A DNA stretch of 39,780 nucleotides from Prochlorococcus sp. AG-363-L02 (GTDB lineage: Bacteria; Cyanobacteriota; Cyanobacteriia; PCC-6307; Cyanobiaceae). Each line of letters begins with the position of its first letter. The stretch's first letter is position 1. The stretch spans positions 1-39,780 of the forward strand of contig QCFP01000004.1 of NCBI GenBank assembly GCA_003280185.1, in the 5' to 3' direction. Position numbers and translations under genes: made by a program. This document shows, piece after piece, positions 6,698 through 14,848 of this stretch. The notes under the pieces were generated by a model. That model was not told the DNA's origin. It ran no database searches and saw only the letters and a program-made list of their open reading frames with translations.

Positions 6698-7036
6698 TCA
6701 TCCGAATGATCTGCCATTCCATCCCCAAAGATTTGGGGGCACATCTTCAAACCCTATATATATCCTATCGCTTGGAATATTTGTTTTTGATTCAATTAAT
6801 CTGCAAAACGAAGATGACATTCTGCTTGGATCAATGGCTCCAATTGATTTAATTTCAACATAGCAGCAGGGATCATTTGTGCCGGCGAATGTCATTGGGA
6901 CACCTGTCTCTAGAGAAGTCATCACATATTTTTCAGGCTTGCCTGTTAGGAGCGATAATTCTTTAGACAAGGCTTGGAGTATTTCTTCGGGATGTTCTAG
7001 ATTACTAACTGATGTTCGAAGGTTAATTAAAGGCAT
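6698..7036 (-). CDS. MIF-like tautomerase
   Basis: The protein (112 aa) aligns by eye with macrophage migration inhibitory factor/D-dopachrome tautomerase. It has MPLINLRTSV with Pro next to Met, LTGKPEKYVM near 32-41, a CCYVEIKSIG strand near 58-67 and the C-terminal DRIYIGFEDVPPNLWGWNG. In MIFs the start Met is removed and Pro acts as the catalytic base for phenylpyruvate-type keto-enol tautomerisation. That fixes the start at ATG 7036, two codons inside an in-frame TTG. MIF homologues are known in Prochlorococcus, but their role in the cell is unclear. It is monocistronic on the minus strand. Confidence 0.9.
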   Translation of the reverse strand: MPLINLRTSVSNLEHPEEILQALSKELSLLTGKPEKYVMTSLETGVPMTFAGTNDPCCYVEIKSIGAIDPSRMSSSFCRLIESKTNIPSDRIYIGFEDVPPNLWGWNGRSFG

Positions 7037-7130
7037 TGACAAGAGTTAAACTAAGCTCATAAGGATATCTTTTTTTGTGCTTAATACCTTTTGGATTCGG
7101 CAGGCTGAAATTAAATTCAATAATTAGAGG

Positions 7131-7478
7131 TCATTTCATTATGCATTTTTGCCCATAAACCATTTCCCAGCAATAATCCTTTCCGAACCCAAGACTTTTT
7201 ATAGAAGCTTTATTTCTAGAGGCTAATGGATTTAACCATTCTGCAATCTTTGTCCTAGGTTTTGAAATTACTTTTGACGTAATTGTTTTTTTAGGTAGGA
7301 TTATTTTTTTAGAGGTGATTCCCTTATCTAGTATTTGTTTTGACACTTCTATTTTGCTTTTTTGGGAGACATCCTGACTTTTGTTTTCGCGATTTGATTC
7401 GCAGCCAATAATGACAAGGCTTGCGCCAATTAGCAATGTGGTAATAGCAGGTTTGGAATGATTGGGAATTCTAAACAA
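7131..7478 (-). CDS. Small lipoprotein of unknown function
   Basis: The 115-aa product has an N-terminal hydrophobic stretch (AITTLLIGASLVII) ending in a lipobox-like IIGC with Cys at 26, which suggests a lipid-anchored protein. The middle is a lysine/isoleucine-rich linker (KKIILPKKTITSKVISKPR). The C-terminus holds two further cysteines (DYCWEMVYGQKCIMK) that could pair. The only start in reach is TTG at 7478. I do not recognise a family. It is divergent from another lipoprotein gene 270 bp away. Confidence 0.55.
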   Translation of the reverse strand: MFRIPNHSKPAITTLLIGASLVIIGCESNRENKSQDVSQKSKIEVSKQILDKGITSKKIILPKKTITSKVISKPRTKIAEWLNPLASRNKASIKSLGFGKDYCWEMVYGQKCIMK

Positions 7479-7748
7479 AATAAATTTGAATGAACATTAA
7501 ATTTAATTTGATAGGAACCACCCTTTTTGGCAACAATTCCCATACAAGTATTGATTTTTGAGATCTTCTTTGGAGTAGGTATTTACTCTATGCTTGACCC
7601 TGGATTTGTTTGAAACCCCTTGAATGCTTTTGGCCGAGGCTTTGCTAAAAAGATTGCTAGAATTTGAGGAACCTTTCTTGGATATACTTTCGTAGGTTTT
7701 GCACTTTCTCTGAGCACTAGTGCAAAATTAGTTTTGCTTTTCAGTTTT

Positions 7749-8297
7749 ATGATGAGACAACTACTTATTGCCGTATTGATTTTCCCTTCAGTGCTAGGGC
7801 TGGTTGCTGGTTGTGCGACCTCAGACACTGTTTCAATTAGAAGTAAAACCAAAAAGATTAAAGGTGAATATTATTCTTCTAAAGGAGAGGCGTATTCTGC
7901 ATGCAGTTCCTGGAGAAGCAAAGGTGGTACTTGGGAGTTAAAAGTTGATCAGTTTGGACTTTCAAACCGTGATCAAAAAGCAGCTCCCTCAGTGCCAATT
8001 GAATTGACGGGCACTAGTAATATTCCGAAGGATGATCCAAGTTATCGCAAGGGTGATGATGAGATGGCTTTTAAGTTGCCTTTGCTGTCTTCAGGAGGTT
8101 CTGAAAGCAAGATATCCCCAAACCAGGAAGTTAGCTCTATTGGCTTTAAATGGCTCGTTTATGAGCGAAGGCTTTGTAAGAACGACGCCTCTGACATAAA
8201 TGTTGTTTTAGGAAAGGAATATTTGATTGATGAAGCCGCAAGAGTTGTTACTTCTAAAATGCCTGAGTTAATTGTGAAGCAAAGATTCCTCTATTAA
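7749..8297 (+). CDS. Lipoprotein of unknown function
   Basis: From ATG 7749 the 182-aa product starts MMRQLLIAVLIFPSVLGLVAGC, a textbook lipoprotein signal with lipobox LVAGC (Cys at 22). The mature region contains GEAYSACSSWRSKGGTWE, a pattern seen in small picocyanobacterial surface or envelope proteins. It also has a second Cys pair candidate (CSSW...RRLCKN) and the ending VVTSKMPELIVKQRFLY. An in-frame TTG at 7734 is less likely. Function unknown. Together with 7131-7478 it forms a divergent lipoprotein pair in accessory DNA. Confidence 0.72.
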   Translation: MMRQLLIAVLIFPSVLGLVAGCATSDTVSIRSKTKKIKGEYYSSKGEAYSACSSWRSKGGTWELKVDQFGLSNRDQKAAPSVPIELTGTSNIPKDDPSYRKGDDEMAFKLPLLSSGGSESKISPNQEVSSIGFKWLVYERRLCKNDASDINVVLGKEYLIDEAARVVTSKMPELIVKQRFLY

Positions 8298-8549
8298 AAC
8301 TAAATTTCTCTAAAGCTTGGCTTAGGAAAATTGATACCCTTGGCTAAATATTTATCTTTTTATTTCACGTTATATGCTTTTCATCTCTCATTACCTCGAT
8401 CTTTTGCTGTTTGCGTCATTTTTCTAATGGTTCAGCGAACTCATTTTAAATTATGCCTAGAGCTAAGTAGGTTTAAAATTAGTGATTACAAAATGAAAGT
8501 TGCCATAGGAAGCTATTCTAGGTTGGTTTCGATGAAAACTTTCCAATAA

Positions 8550-8717
8550 ATGCCATTCTCTGATGATCAGTATTTTCAGGCCATTTCTTCTAATGAGTTG
8601 GTTCAAGAGTCTTTTGACAGGATAAAAGGAGCTTGCCAAGCTCTGCAAGAAGGCTCAGGCTGTCCTGATGAAGATGTAGATGATTTCCTGAAATTCATTG
8701 TTGGGAAATGGAAATAA
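8550..8717 (+). CDS. Small hypothetical protein (55 aa)
   Basis: ATG 8550 opens a 55-codon frame whose acidic, amphipathic product reads MPFSDDQYFQAISSNELVQE and ends DDFLKFIVGKWK. Codon use and composition look protein-like. No signal peptide or membrane segment is present. It overlaps no other convincing gene. I do not recognise a family. Confidence 0.45.
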   Translation: MPFSDDQYFQAISSNELVQESFDRIKGACQALQEGSGCPDEDVDDFLKFIVGKWK

Positions 8718-8885
8718 TATTTCTTTGGCTAAGCTTTCCAAAGAAGGAGCGATGTTCTGTGTCCCATTTTATTCTCTGAATGTTGTAAATAGTACGCTTG
8801 ATTGAGTAGCCCCCTCTCCCATATAAAGAGGCTCAGAGAAACATTACGTACAAAAAATATGTAGTGATTTGTGGCATGTTGTTTT

Positions 8886-9056
8886 TTATCTCAACCCTGG
8901 GGGATCATCTTTTAATCTTTTTTCTTCCTCGTGGAGAGAACCAATCTTCCATGCATCCAACATAGTTTTTATCCCTTTGTTAAGGAGCTTTAAATTTTTT
9001 ACGGAAATTGTTCCTTTAAGTTGTTTGAATTCTTCCCTCCATTCAACGCCATCCAA
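8886..9056 (-). CDS. Possible small ORF without ATG, downstream of 9077-9259
   Basis: On the minus strand, directly after the 60-aa gene ending at 9077, an open frame reads IDWQELDGVEWREEFKQLK and ends KRLKDDPPGLR. It looks like coding sequence, being charged and helix-forming. No ATG or GTG is in frame after the stop near 9080. The first usable start is TTG at 9056, giving 56 aa. It could be translationally coupled to its neighbour, or be the tail of a frameshifted gene. The plus-strand frame over the same bases looks like a shadow. Confidence 0.33.
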   Translation of the reverse strand: MDGVEWREEFKQLKGTISVKNLKLLNKGIKTMLDAWKIGSLHEEEKRLKDDPPGLR

Positions 9057-9076
9057 TTCCTGCCAATCAATAGCTA

Positions 9077-9259
9077 TTAGTCTTTAAGGTCTTTCTTCTT
9101 TGTGAATTTAAACCATCCTTCTTCTTTCACCCCTCTTTTAACTGCAGTATAAAGAGCTCCAAAGAAGAAAGACCCAACTGCAGTAAAAATAACCAGTGTT
9201 AACAAAGGCTTCCAGCCAGCTACTGCTATGTTTTGAATCGCTGGGTCAAATGGGTCCAT
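9077..9259 (-). CDS. Small single-pass membrane protein (60 aa)
   Basis: ATG 9259 gives MDPFDPAIQNIAVAGWKPLL, then a hydrophobic helix (PLLTLVIFTAVGSFFFGALYTAV, about 18-40) and a basic cytoplasmic-looking tail (KRGVKEEGWFKFTKKKDLKD). The positive-inside pattern suggests the C-terminus is in the cytoplasm. Small membrane proteins of this size are common in picocyanobacteria, several of them attached to photosynthetic complexes, but nothing in this sequence ties it to one. The possible coupled ORF 8886-9056 follows. Confidence 0.6.
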   Translation of the reverse strand: MDPFDPAIQNIAVAGWKPLLTLVIFTAVGSFFFGALYTAVKRGVKEEGWFKFTKKKDLKD

Positions 9260-9390
9260 TAGCTTATTAAAGCCCTAAGAGTTGATAATTGCCAGTGGCT
9301 TATGCAAAGACCCTCTATAGGAAGCTATGCACACCAGAATATTGATTGTTTTGGCTGTTAAAATATTCTTAATTAGTATGTTTCTGGTTC

Positions 9391-10266
9391 ATGAAAGTTT
9401 GCGCTCGTAAGCATCCCTTCAAATTGAGGGTAATGTCCTTTCTTTCTGAATCTGTTCTTGGTTATATACAAAATAATTCTACTAGAAATGAACCTGTTCC
9501 TTTGGCATGTATATCAAACACATATCTGTCCATAGTAATAATGAGTTCAGGTGTCTATGAGGTCAAAGAACTTGGGTTAGTCGAAAGTATGCTCAAACAA
9601 TTCGATGATTTAGATCTAATGATAGATATAGGAGCAAATATTGGTAATCATAGTATTTTCTTGAGCAAGTATTTTAATACTATAATTGCCTTTGAGCCTC
9701 AGCCGATCTTGGTCTCATTGCTAGAGCACAACCTAAAATTTTGTCAAGAAAAAGATTATCAGATTTTTCCTATTGCCCTAGGAGCAAAGCAATCTGAGGC
9801 TTTTATCTCTTTTAATAAGTTTAACCCAGGTGGAGCTAGTTTATCTGAAGATTCAGGAACGACAAAAGTCCAGGTCGAGAAGCTAGATGATGTTCTTGAT
9901 TCAGTTGACTTGCCTGCTGAATCAAAGGTATCTCTGATAAAAATTGATGTTGAGGGTATGGAGGCTGATGTAATTCGGGGAGCCACTAAAACAATCGAGA
10001 AGTATCGACCTATTGTTCTCTTTGAAACTGACAGGAGGCCAACTTCTACAGTTAATGATGATTATTTATATGAGTACCTTGAATCAAACAATTACTCCTT
10101 TTATGTCGAGACGACAACTGAGCAACAAACAATGCCTGTGCTTAAAAGATTTTTCTTAAGGGCTATTCGTGTTTTTAGTAAATATTATGAATTAAAGGAA
10201 TTAAAGTGTCTGGATTCTTTTTATTATTCGATGGTTGTAGCAATCCCTGAAGAACGTAATTTCTGA
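9391..10266 (+). CDS. FkbM family SAM-dependent methyltransferase
   Basis: The 291-aa protein carries the FkbM fold. MIDIGANIGNHSIFLSK (77-93) is SAM motif I, AFEPQP (100-105) contains the acidic ribose-binding residue, and VEKLDDVL (162-169) is followed by IKIDVEGMEADVIRGA (183-198) and RPIVLFE (206-212). FkbM enzymes O-methylate sugars, polyketides or other secondary metabolites. In marine cyanobacteria they often sit with polysaccharide genes. Here the gene stands alone between small unknown genes and rpsD, without glycosyltransferases, so its substrate cannot be inferred. It looks like an accessory insertion. It shares a bidirectional terminator with rpsD. Confidence 0.87.
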   Translation: MKVCARKHPFKLRVMSFLSESVLGYIQNNSTRNEPVPLACISNTYLSIVIMSSGVYEVKELGLVESMLKQFDDLDLMIDIGANIGNHSIFLSKYFNTIIAFEPQPILVSLLEHNLKFCQEKDYQIFPIALGAKQSEAFISFNKFNPGGASLSEDSGTTKVQVEKLDDVLDSVDLPAESKVSLIKIDVEGMEADVIRGATKTIEKYRPIVLFETDRRPTSTVNDDYLYEYLESNNYSFYVETTTEQQTMPVLKRFFLRAIRVFSKYYELKELKCLDSFYYSMVVAIPEERNF

Positions 10267-10360
10267 AAAATTTATATTAACTAGTGTTTGGTTAGTTTTG
10301 ATAGGAAGACAACCTCTATTTAAATTAAAGCGATAAATCTTTTTGGACCTAAACTAAAAA

Positions 10361-10381
10361 GCCTCCTTAAAGAAAGGAGGC
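10361..10381. terminator. Bidirectional terminator between the FkbM gene and rpsD
   Basis: GCCTCCTT (10361-10368) pairs with AAGGAGGC (10374-10381) around a 5-nt loop. On the minus strand the stem runs straight into TTTTT (10356-10360), terminating rpsD. On the plus strand a TTTTT lies 6 nt beyond the stem and can serve the FkbM gene. Confidence 0.75.
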
Positions 10382-10399
10382 CTGAGCTTTTTAAAAAGT

Positions 10400-10431
10400 A
10401 GCTAAGCCCTTCTAAGAGAAGGGACTTGGCT
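10400..10431 (-). terminator. First rpsD terminator, long near-perfect hairpin
   Basis: AGCTAAGCCCTTCT (10400-10413) pairs over 14 bp with AGAAGGGACTTGGCT (10417-10431), with one bulged A and a 3-nt loop. On the minus strand a T-run follows almost at once (10391-10397 region). It begins only 4 nt past the rpsD stop codon and forms a tandem pair with the hairpin at 10361. Confidence 0.65.
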
Positions 10432-10434
10432 ATG

Positions 10435-11043
10435 TTAAACTTTGCGTGAGTAGTACTCAACTACAAGTAGTTCATTGATTTCGAGCGCGACCCATTCACG
10501 TTCACACCGCCCAGTGATTTTTGCTGACATTTTTGATTTATCAAACTCCAAATGAGGAGGGACATTTGCGAGGCCAGGGAATTCGAGATTTCCTTCGGCT
10601 AGTTTTTTGCTTCCCTTTCTTTCTCGAATTGCAATCACATCACCTACCTTGCATTGATAGCTGGAGATGTCTAGAACCTTCCCATTGACCGTAACGTGCC
10701 CATGGTTTACTAGCTGCCTGGATCCAGGGATCGTTGGGCCAAATCCAAGCCTAAAACAGGTGTTGTCCAGGCGATTCTCAAGTAATTTTAATAGGTTGGT
10801 CCCTGTTGAACCATCTTGAGCCCGAGCTTTTTTGACATACCTGACAAGTTGTCTTTCAGAAATTCCGTAGTTGAATCTTAGTTTTTGTTTTTCTTCGAGA
10901 CGAATAGCGTATTCAGAGCGCTTGCGACGGGCTTGGCCGTGCTGACCTGGCGGATGTGACCGTTTTGCGGCCTTCCGGGTGAGACCTGGTAGGTCTCCCA
11001 AGCGCCGCGTAATCCTCAAACGAGGGCCGCGGTAACGAGACAT
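10435..11043 (-). CDS. rpsD: 30S ribosomal protein S4
   Basis: S4 is a primary 16S rRNA-binding protein of the small subunit. The 202-aa sequence begins [20 protein letters not shown], and [11 protein letters not shown] is the cyanobacterial/plastid form. The S4 RNA-binding domain spans about 88-150 ([33 protein letters not shown]). The C-terminal VEYYSRKV is standard. ATG at 11043 is clear. The gene stands alone, away from the alpha operon, as is usual in cyanobacteria, and ends in two tandem terminators. It is divergent from yidD across 75 bp. Confidence 0.98.
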   Translation of the reverse strand: MSRYRGPRLRITRRLGDLPGLTRKAAKRSHPPGQHGQARRKRSEYAIRLEEKQKLRFNYGISERQLVRYVKKARAQDGSTGTNLLKLLENRLDNTCFRLGFGPTIPGSRQLVNHGHVTVNGKVLDISSYQCKVGDVIAIRERKGSKKLAEGNLEFPGLANVPPHLEFDKSKMSAKITGRCEREWVALEINELLVVEYYSRKV

Positions 11044-11118
11044 AATTATCAGAAGGAGGGATAATCGTTTTTAGACAAGCTTGCTAGGGGTTTTGTTGCC
11101 CCTAAGCAATCTTTAGCT

Positions 11119-11385
11119 ATGAACGAATCTCACATTCTATCTCCTGACAGATTTATGTTTGTAAATCGAGTTCTAAGTGCAATGCTTCTGTTCTTAATAG
11201 GGCTCTACCAGAGGTGGATTTCCCCAATTCTTGGACCTAGATGTAGGTTCATACCAACTTGCAGTGCTTACGGAGTTGAGGCTATCACTCGACATGGGCC
11301 ATGGAGAGGAGGCTGGCTTACATTAAAACGCTTAGCTAAATGTCATCCATTTACGCCTTGCGCGTGTGACCCTGTCCCAGATTAA
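11119..11385 (+). CDS. yidD: Membrane protein insertion efficiency factor YidD
   Basis: The 88-aa YidD family protein helps YidC-dependent membrane insertion. It shows the invariant [49 protein letters not shown] pattern in pieces: an amphipathic N-terminal helix, then PTCSxY near 49-54 and the C-terminal [12 protein letters not shown]. Four conserved-type cysteines are visible. It is first in a plus-strand run with the thioredoxin-fold gene, whose ATG overlaps the yidD stop by 1 nt (TAATG), and then murE. Confidence 0.95.
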   Translation: MNESHILSPDRFMFVNRVLSAMLLFLIGLYQRWISPILGPRCRFIPTCSAYGVEAITRHGPWRGGWLTLKRLAKCHPFTPCACDPVPD

Positions 11386-11705
11386 TGGAGTCTTCTATAT
11401 TGTTTTTATTCAGCCGAAAAGGCTGTTGTTTATGCGAAGGCTTAGAAGAGAAATTGCATGATCTGAATCTCGAAGAACTTACGCCACCGCTAAGATTAGT
11501 CATTGTTGATATCGACAGTATTCAGACGCCAGAAACTCTTCGACGTAGATATGATCTGTTGGTACCAGTAATGGCCTTAGGAGAACATTTAGATCTTGAT
11601 CTTAGAGTTTTACCAAGAGTCTCACCTCGCCTTAATGGAGAGAGGTTGTTTTATTGGTTGCAAAAGACCTGTACTGATTTGTTTAATTCTGGTAAGACCT
11701 CCTAA
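11385..11705 (+). CDS. Glutaredoxin-like (DUF836) protein
   Basis: The 106-aa protein has a thioredoxin fold of the DUF836/glutaredoxin-like type. FSRKGCCLCEGLEEKL near 9-24 gives a CxxC (with an extra adjacent Cys), LVIVDIDSIQTPETLRRRYDLLVPVMAL follows, and the cis-Pro is in VPVM near 60-63. It is probably a small thiol-disulfide oxidoreductase, partner unknown. Its start overlaps the yidD stop as TAATG, which suggests coupled translation. murE follows 18 bp downstream. Confidence 0.85.
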   Translation: MESSILFLFSRKGCCLCEGLEEKLHDLNLEELTPPLRLVIVDIDSIQTPETLRRRYDLLVPVMALGEHLDLDLRVLPRVSPRLNGERLFYWLQKTCTDLFNSGKTS

Positions 11706-11723
11706 ACCCTTTCTGATTTATCA

Positions 11724-13247
11724 ATGACCTACCAGCTTCATTCTTTGCTGAGGGGGGTGGATTTGCCTATACCTTGCAACCTAGCAAATCCATTAGTGCT
11801 TGGTCTCACATGTGATTCGCGTTATGTAAAAGAAGGAAATTTGTTTTTAGGAATTCCTGGCCAAAGAATAGATGGAGGAGTGTTTTGGAGAGACGCTATT
11901 GCGAAAGGTTGTGTGGCTGCATTAATCAGCGCTTCTGCAGCTAAAACCGATAATCCATGCTCCGAAGACCCTGTCGCAATTCTCCCTGACCCAGTAACAA
12001 GATGGATCGGTGAAATTGCCTCGTTTTATTGGAACAAGCCCTCTTCGAGGATGGCTCTTCTTGGGGTTACTGGAACAAACGGCAAAACAACAACTACCTA
12101 TTTAATTGAACATCTGTGTGCTGCTCTTGGAAAGCCTACGATTCTATTAGGAACACTTGTAAATCGATGGCCTGGTTTTAGTCAAACCGCAATTCATACA
12201 ACAAACTTTGCAGATCAGCTACAGGAAAATTTGTCTCGTTCTTTACAGGCCGGTGTTGAATTTGGAGTAATGGAAGTCAGCTCTCATGCGCTCGATCAAA
12301 ACAGGGTATCTGGTTGTAATTTCTCTGGAGCAGTGTTTACCAACCTCACACAGGATCACTTGGATTACCATGTATCAATGGAAGAATATTTTGCTGTAAA
12401 ATCAAAATTATTCTTCCCTCCATATCTTCTGCCAGGAGATAGTAGAGCCATTATTAATGTTGATGATAAATGGGGAAAATTGCTCGCAGAACGTCTTGGC
12501 AAATGTTGCTGGAGAGCGTCCCTTAACCAGGAAAACTTTCAGTCCGGGAAAGCTGAATTATTTATCAAGGAAATTAACATGCAGGAGAGTGGTGTAAGTG
12601 GTCTTTTAGTAAGTCCACACGGAGAGGGATGTTTTCACTCCCCTCTAGTTGGTAGTTTCAATTTGATGAATATATTACAGGCGACAGGAGTATTACTTCA
12701 ACAGGGATTACCTCTGAAATTGTTATTGGAGAAAGTCTCTGAATTTTCTGGTGTTCCTGGAAGAATGGAAAAGATAGTCCCTGATTCATTGAATGTGTCT
12801 AAGATACCAAAGGTTTTTGTTGATTATGCACATACTCCTGATGGATTGAAGAATGCTCTTTTGTCATTACGTCCAATTGCAAAAAGGGATATTATTTGTG
12901 TTTTTGGATGTGGCGGCGATAGAGATCGACTTAAGAGACCGTTGATGGGCTCTATAGCGGCAGATTATGCTGACACTGTCTTTGTAACTTCGGACAATCC
13001 TCGAACAGAAGACCCCAGGCACATTCTTGACGATGTTCTTCGAGGAATACCAAGCGGGAAAAAGATAGAAGTTGAAGAAGATCGAGAAGTTGCGATAACT
13101 AAAGCAATCGAATTGGCTAAGCCAACTGACTTGGTGCTTATAGCTGGAAAAGGTCATGAAGATTACCAAATTATTGGTAAGAAAAAGATAGATTTTGATG
13201 ATCGTAAAATAGCTATGAAGGCTCTAAAGAATAAGGTTAAATCTTGA
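11724..13247 (+). CDS. murE: UDP-N-acetylmuramoyl-L-alanyl-D-glutamate--2,6-diaminopimelate ligase
   Basis: MurE is the cytoplasmic ligase adding meso-diaminopimelate to the peptidoglycan precursor. The 507 aa show the three Mur-ligase domains. GLTCDSRYVKEGNLF is near 27-41 in the UDP-binding domain. The ATP loop GTNGKTTT is at 117-124. VKSKLF near 225-230 carries the likely carbamylated Lys. DNPRTEDP at 424-431 is the DNPR motif diagnostic of the diaminopimelate rather than the lysine enzyme, and GKGHEDYQ is near the C-terminus. It ends the yidD run and overlaps the convergent PLP-enzyme gene by 11 bp. Confidence 0.97.
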   Translation: MTYQLHSLLRGVDLPIPCNLANPLVLGLTCDSRYVKEGNLFLGIPGQRIDGGVFWRDAIAKGCVAALISASAAKTDNPCSEDPVAILPDPVTRWIGEIASFYWNKPSSRMALLGVTGTNGKTTTTYLIEHLCAALGKPTILLGTLVNRWPGFSQTAIHTTNFADQLQENLSRSLQAGVEFGVMEVSSHALDQNRVSGCNFSGAVFTNLTQDHLDYHVSMEEYFAVKSKLFFPPYLLPGDSRAIINVDDKWGKLLAERLGKCCWRASLNQENFQSGKAELFIKEINMQESGVSGLLVSPHGEGCFHSPLVGSFNLMNILQATGVLLQQGLPLKLLLEKVSEFSGVPGRMEKIVPDSLNVSKIPKVFVDYAHTPDGLKNALLSLRPIAKRDIICVFGCGGDRDRLKRPLMGSIAADYADTVFVTSDNPRTEDPRHILDDVLRGIPSGKKIEVEEDREVAITKAIELAKPTDLVLIAGKGHEDYQIIGKKKIDFDDRKIAMKALKNKVKS

Positions 13248-14463
13248 TTGCTTTAATTGCTTCGATAAGGCTTCTCATTTCCCCTTCATCAGTAGTTACA
13301 TGAACACAAGCTCGAAGACTTTTTGGTTCTACCAAGTCTCTTATCCAAATAGCAGATGTTCCTAGTTTCTGTACTATTTTTCTAGGTGAGTCTCTTCCTT
13401 TGTGAGTGAAACTTACCAATCCTGCAGGAGGATTCCCTTCAAGGAGTGGCTCAACCAAATCTATCTTTGATAGTTCAAGCCATAAAGCAGCACTTTTTTG
13501 TTGTATAATGTTTGATCTTTCTATTAAAGCTCCTTCTTTTTCGAGGAGTCCTAAGGAGCATCTCAAGCCTGCAAGCAATGGTATGCAGCTTGTTGCAATT
13601 TCAAATCTTCTACCGTCATTATGGAATAAGTTGTCCGTGGAATTAAGTATTGTATTTTCGTTTTTAAGGGCTCGCCAACCAATTAATGTTGGTTGTGACT
13701 CAGTAAGTACCCTTTCTGAAAGAGCTACCCCACCCAAACCTTCTGGACCGCATGCCCATTTATGACCAGTAAATGCATATATGTCAGCAATTTTCGCTTC
13801 TTCATTAATGGCAATTTGCCCAAAACTTTGCGCACCATCAACTAGTAGGTAGGGTTGACTTGCTTGAGATTTTAAATAGTCACCTAAGGCTTTGATTGGT
13901 ATAACCTGGCCAGTATTCCAAAGTATGTGCGACACTACAACAAGACGAGTCCTAGGAGTGATATACTTATCAGTTAAGTCTAGGAAAGCTCTTTCCAACT
14001 CGTCGATTTGCGCTAAACCATACCTAAGATTTTGGATAGGAAGTACATCAATAAATATTCCTTTTCTTTTCGCTAATTCTTTACAAGCTGCTACGACACC
14101 CGGATGTTCACAATCACTTACTAGAAACCTATCACCTGTCTTAAATGGCAACCCCCATAGGGGTAAGATACATCCCGAGGTTACATTTTCTGTGAGAGCT
14201 ACTTGGTTTGGGGTAGCCATACACATGCTAGCTAAAAGTTCTTTAGTTTTAGTAATTTCACGGGATATATATGCAAATACATCATTAGAGAATGGACCCA
14301 TTTCTTGTATTTCTTCCCAGCTTTTATTGATGGCTTCTAGTGAAGGTTTTGGTAGTGGACCTTGGCCACCATAATTGAAGTATTTCTTGTTTTTTAGAGC
14401 AGGCATCAATTCTCTTAAATGCCCTTTCCCTCCAGAGTTTGCTTGGTTCAATGTAGAGTGCAT
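13237..14463 (-). CDS. PLP-dependent class V aminotransferase family, probably L-cysteine/cystine C-S lyase-like
   Basis: The 408-aa protein has the NifS/Csd fold. YFNYGGQGPLP is near 28-38. Cofactor residues are in DCEHPG (His at about 120), VDGAQSFGQ (Asp at about 209) and TGHKWACGPEG with the Schiff-base Lys at about 235. The catalytic-loop Cys that SufS/IscS desulfurases carry in the C-terminal third is not evident; that region reads SAIWIRDL...LRACVHVT. The YGGQGPLP start and GHKW-CGP motif resemble cyanobacterial C-DES lyases, which release sulfane sulfur from cystine. Annotation as a cysteine desulfurase is the alternative. ATG 14463 is clear. Confidence 0.75.
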   Translation of the reverse strand: MHSTLNQANSGGKGHLRELMPALKNKKYFNYGGQGPLPKPSLEAINKSWEEIQEMGPFSNDVFAYISREITKTKELLASMCMATPNQVALTENVTSGCILPLWGLPFKTGDRFLVSDCEHPGVVAACKELAKRKGIFIDVLPIQNLRYGLAQIDELERAFLDLTDKYITPRTRLVVVSHILWNTGQVIPIKALGDYLKSQASQPYLLVDGAQSFGQIAINEEAKIADIYAFTGHKWACGPEGLGGVALSERVLTESQPTLIGWRALKNENTILNSTDNLFHNDGRRFEIATSCIPLLAGLRCSLGLLEKEGALIERSNIIQQKSAALWLELSKIDLVEPLLEGNPPAGLVSFTHKGRDSPRKIVQKLGTSAIWIRDLVEPKSLRACVHVTTDEGEMRSLIEAIKAIKI

Positions 14464-14848
14464 AATTATCCTTTTTAAGGTTTTTAAAGGGAAAGGAGTT
14501 AGTATCTTGTTGGAAAATATAAGGCCATGCTAATTATTAGGACGTAGGCATTCGGAAAATTCAAAACTTTTTTTCGTTTCCGGCACATTCTCTAAAGGTC
14601 TGCTTGTCTTTATATCTTATCTTTTTTTTTGTCTTTTGAGTTTCTGGTGAATTCAATTTTTTATTTGCATTAATAAATTACATTTGGTGAGATTTAGTTT
14701 TCTTTATTTTGAGAAATACAGTTACTTGTAGGCTAACCGCTTTTTGATTAAAATGATTTAAATTACCACCGGTCAGGCTTTTATGCTAATTTCTTCAAGT
14801 AAAATTCTCTCTCCTAAAGCTAAATCGATTTTGTAAGGAGTCGTTTTT
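14464..14848. other. AT-rich intergenic stretch between divergent genes
   Basis: This gap of about 400 bp separates the minus-strand PLP enzyme from the plus-strand ABC ATPase and must hold both promoters. It is AT-rich with T-runs. I see no convincing ORF, tRNA or strong hairpin, and no clear Fur/Zur-type palindrome. The last 40 bp contain the micro-ORF described separately. Confidence 0.5.

Noticed and set aside
7583..7852. 89-codon minus-strand frame
   Set aside because: It is antisense to the lipoprotein signal peptide region at 7749, which has a textbook lipobox.
8331..8549. 72-codon plus-strand frame ending just before ATG 8550
   Set aside because: It starts at TTG with no ribosome site and has an irregular hydrophobic composition. 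The following 55-aa frame looks more like a gene.
8869..9087. 72-codon plus-strand frame
   Set aside because: The opposite strand of the same bases reads as a better charged, helical protein. The plus frame is Ser/Phe-rich shadow sequence.
14745..14761. 17-nt identity TGATTAAAATGATTTAA shared with 32091-32107, upstream of two plus-strand genes
   Set aside because: It is AT-only apart from two G, and one such match is expected by chance in 40 kb of AT-rich DNA. No palindrome and no common regulator can be argued.
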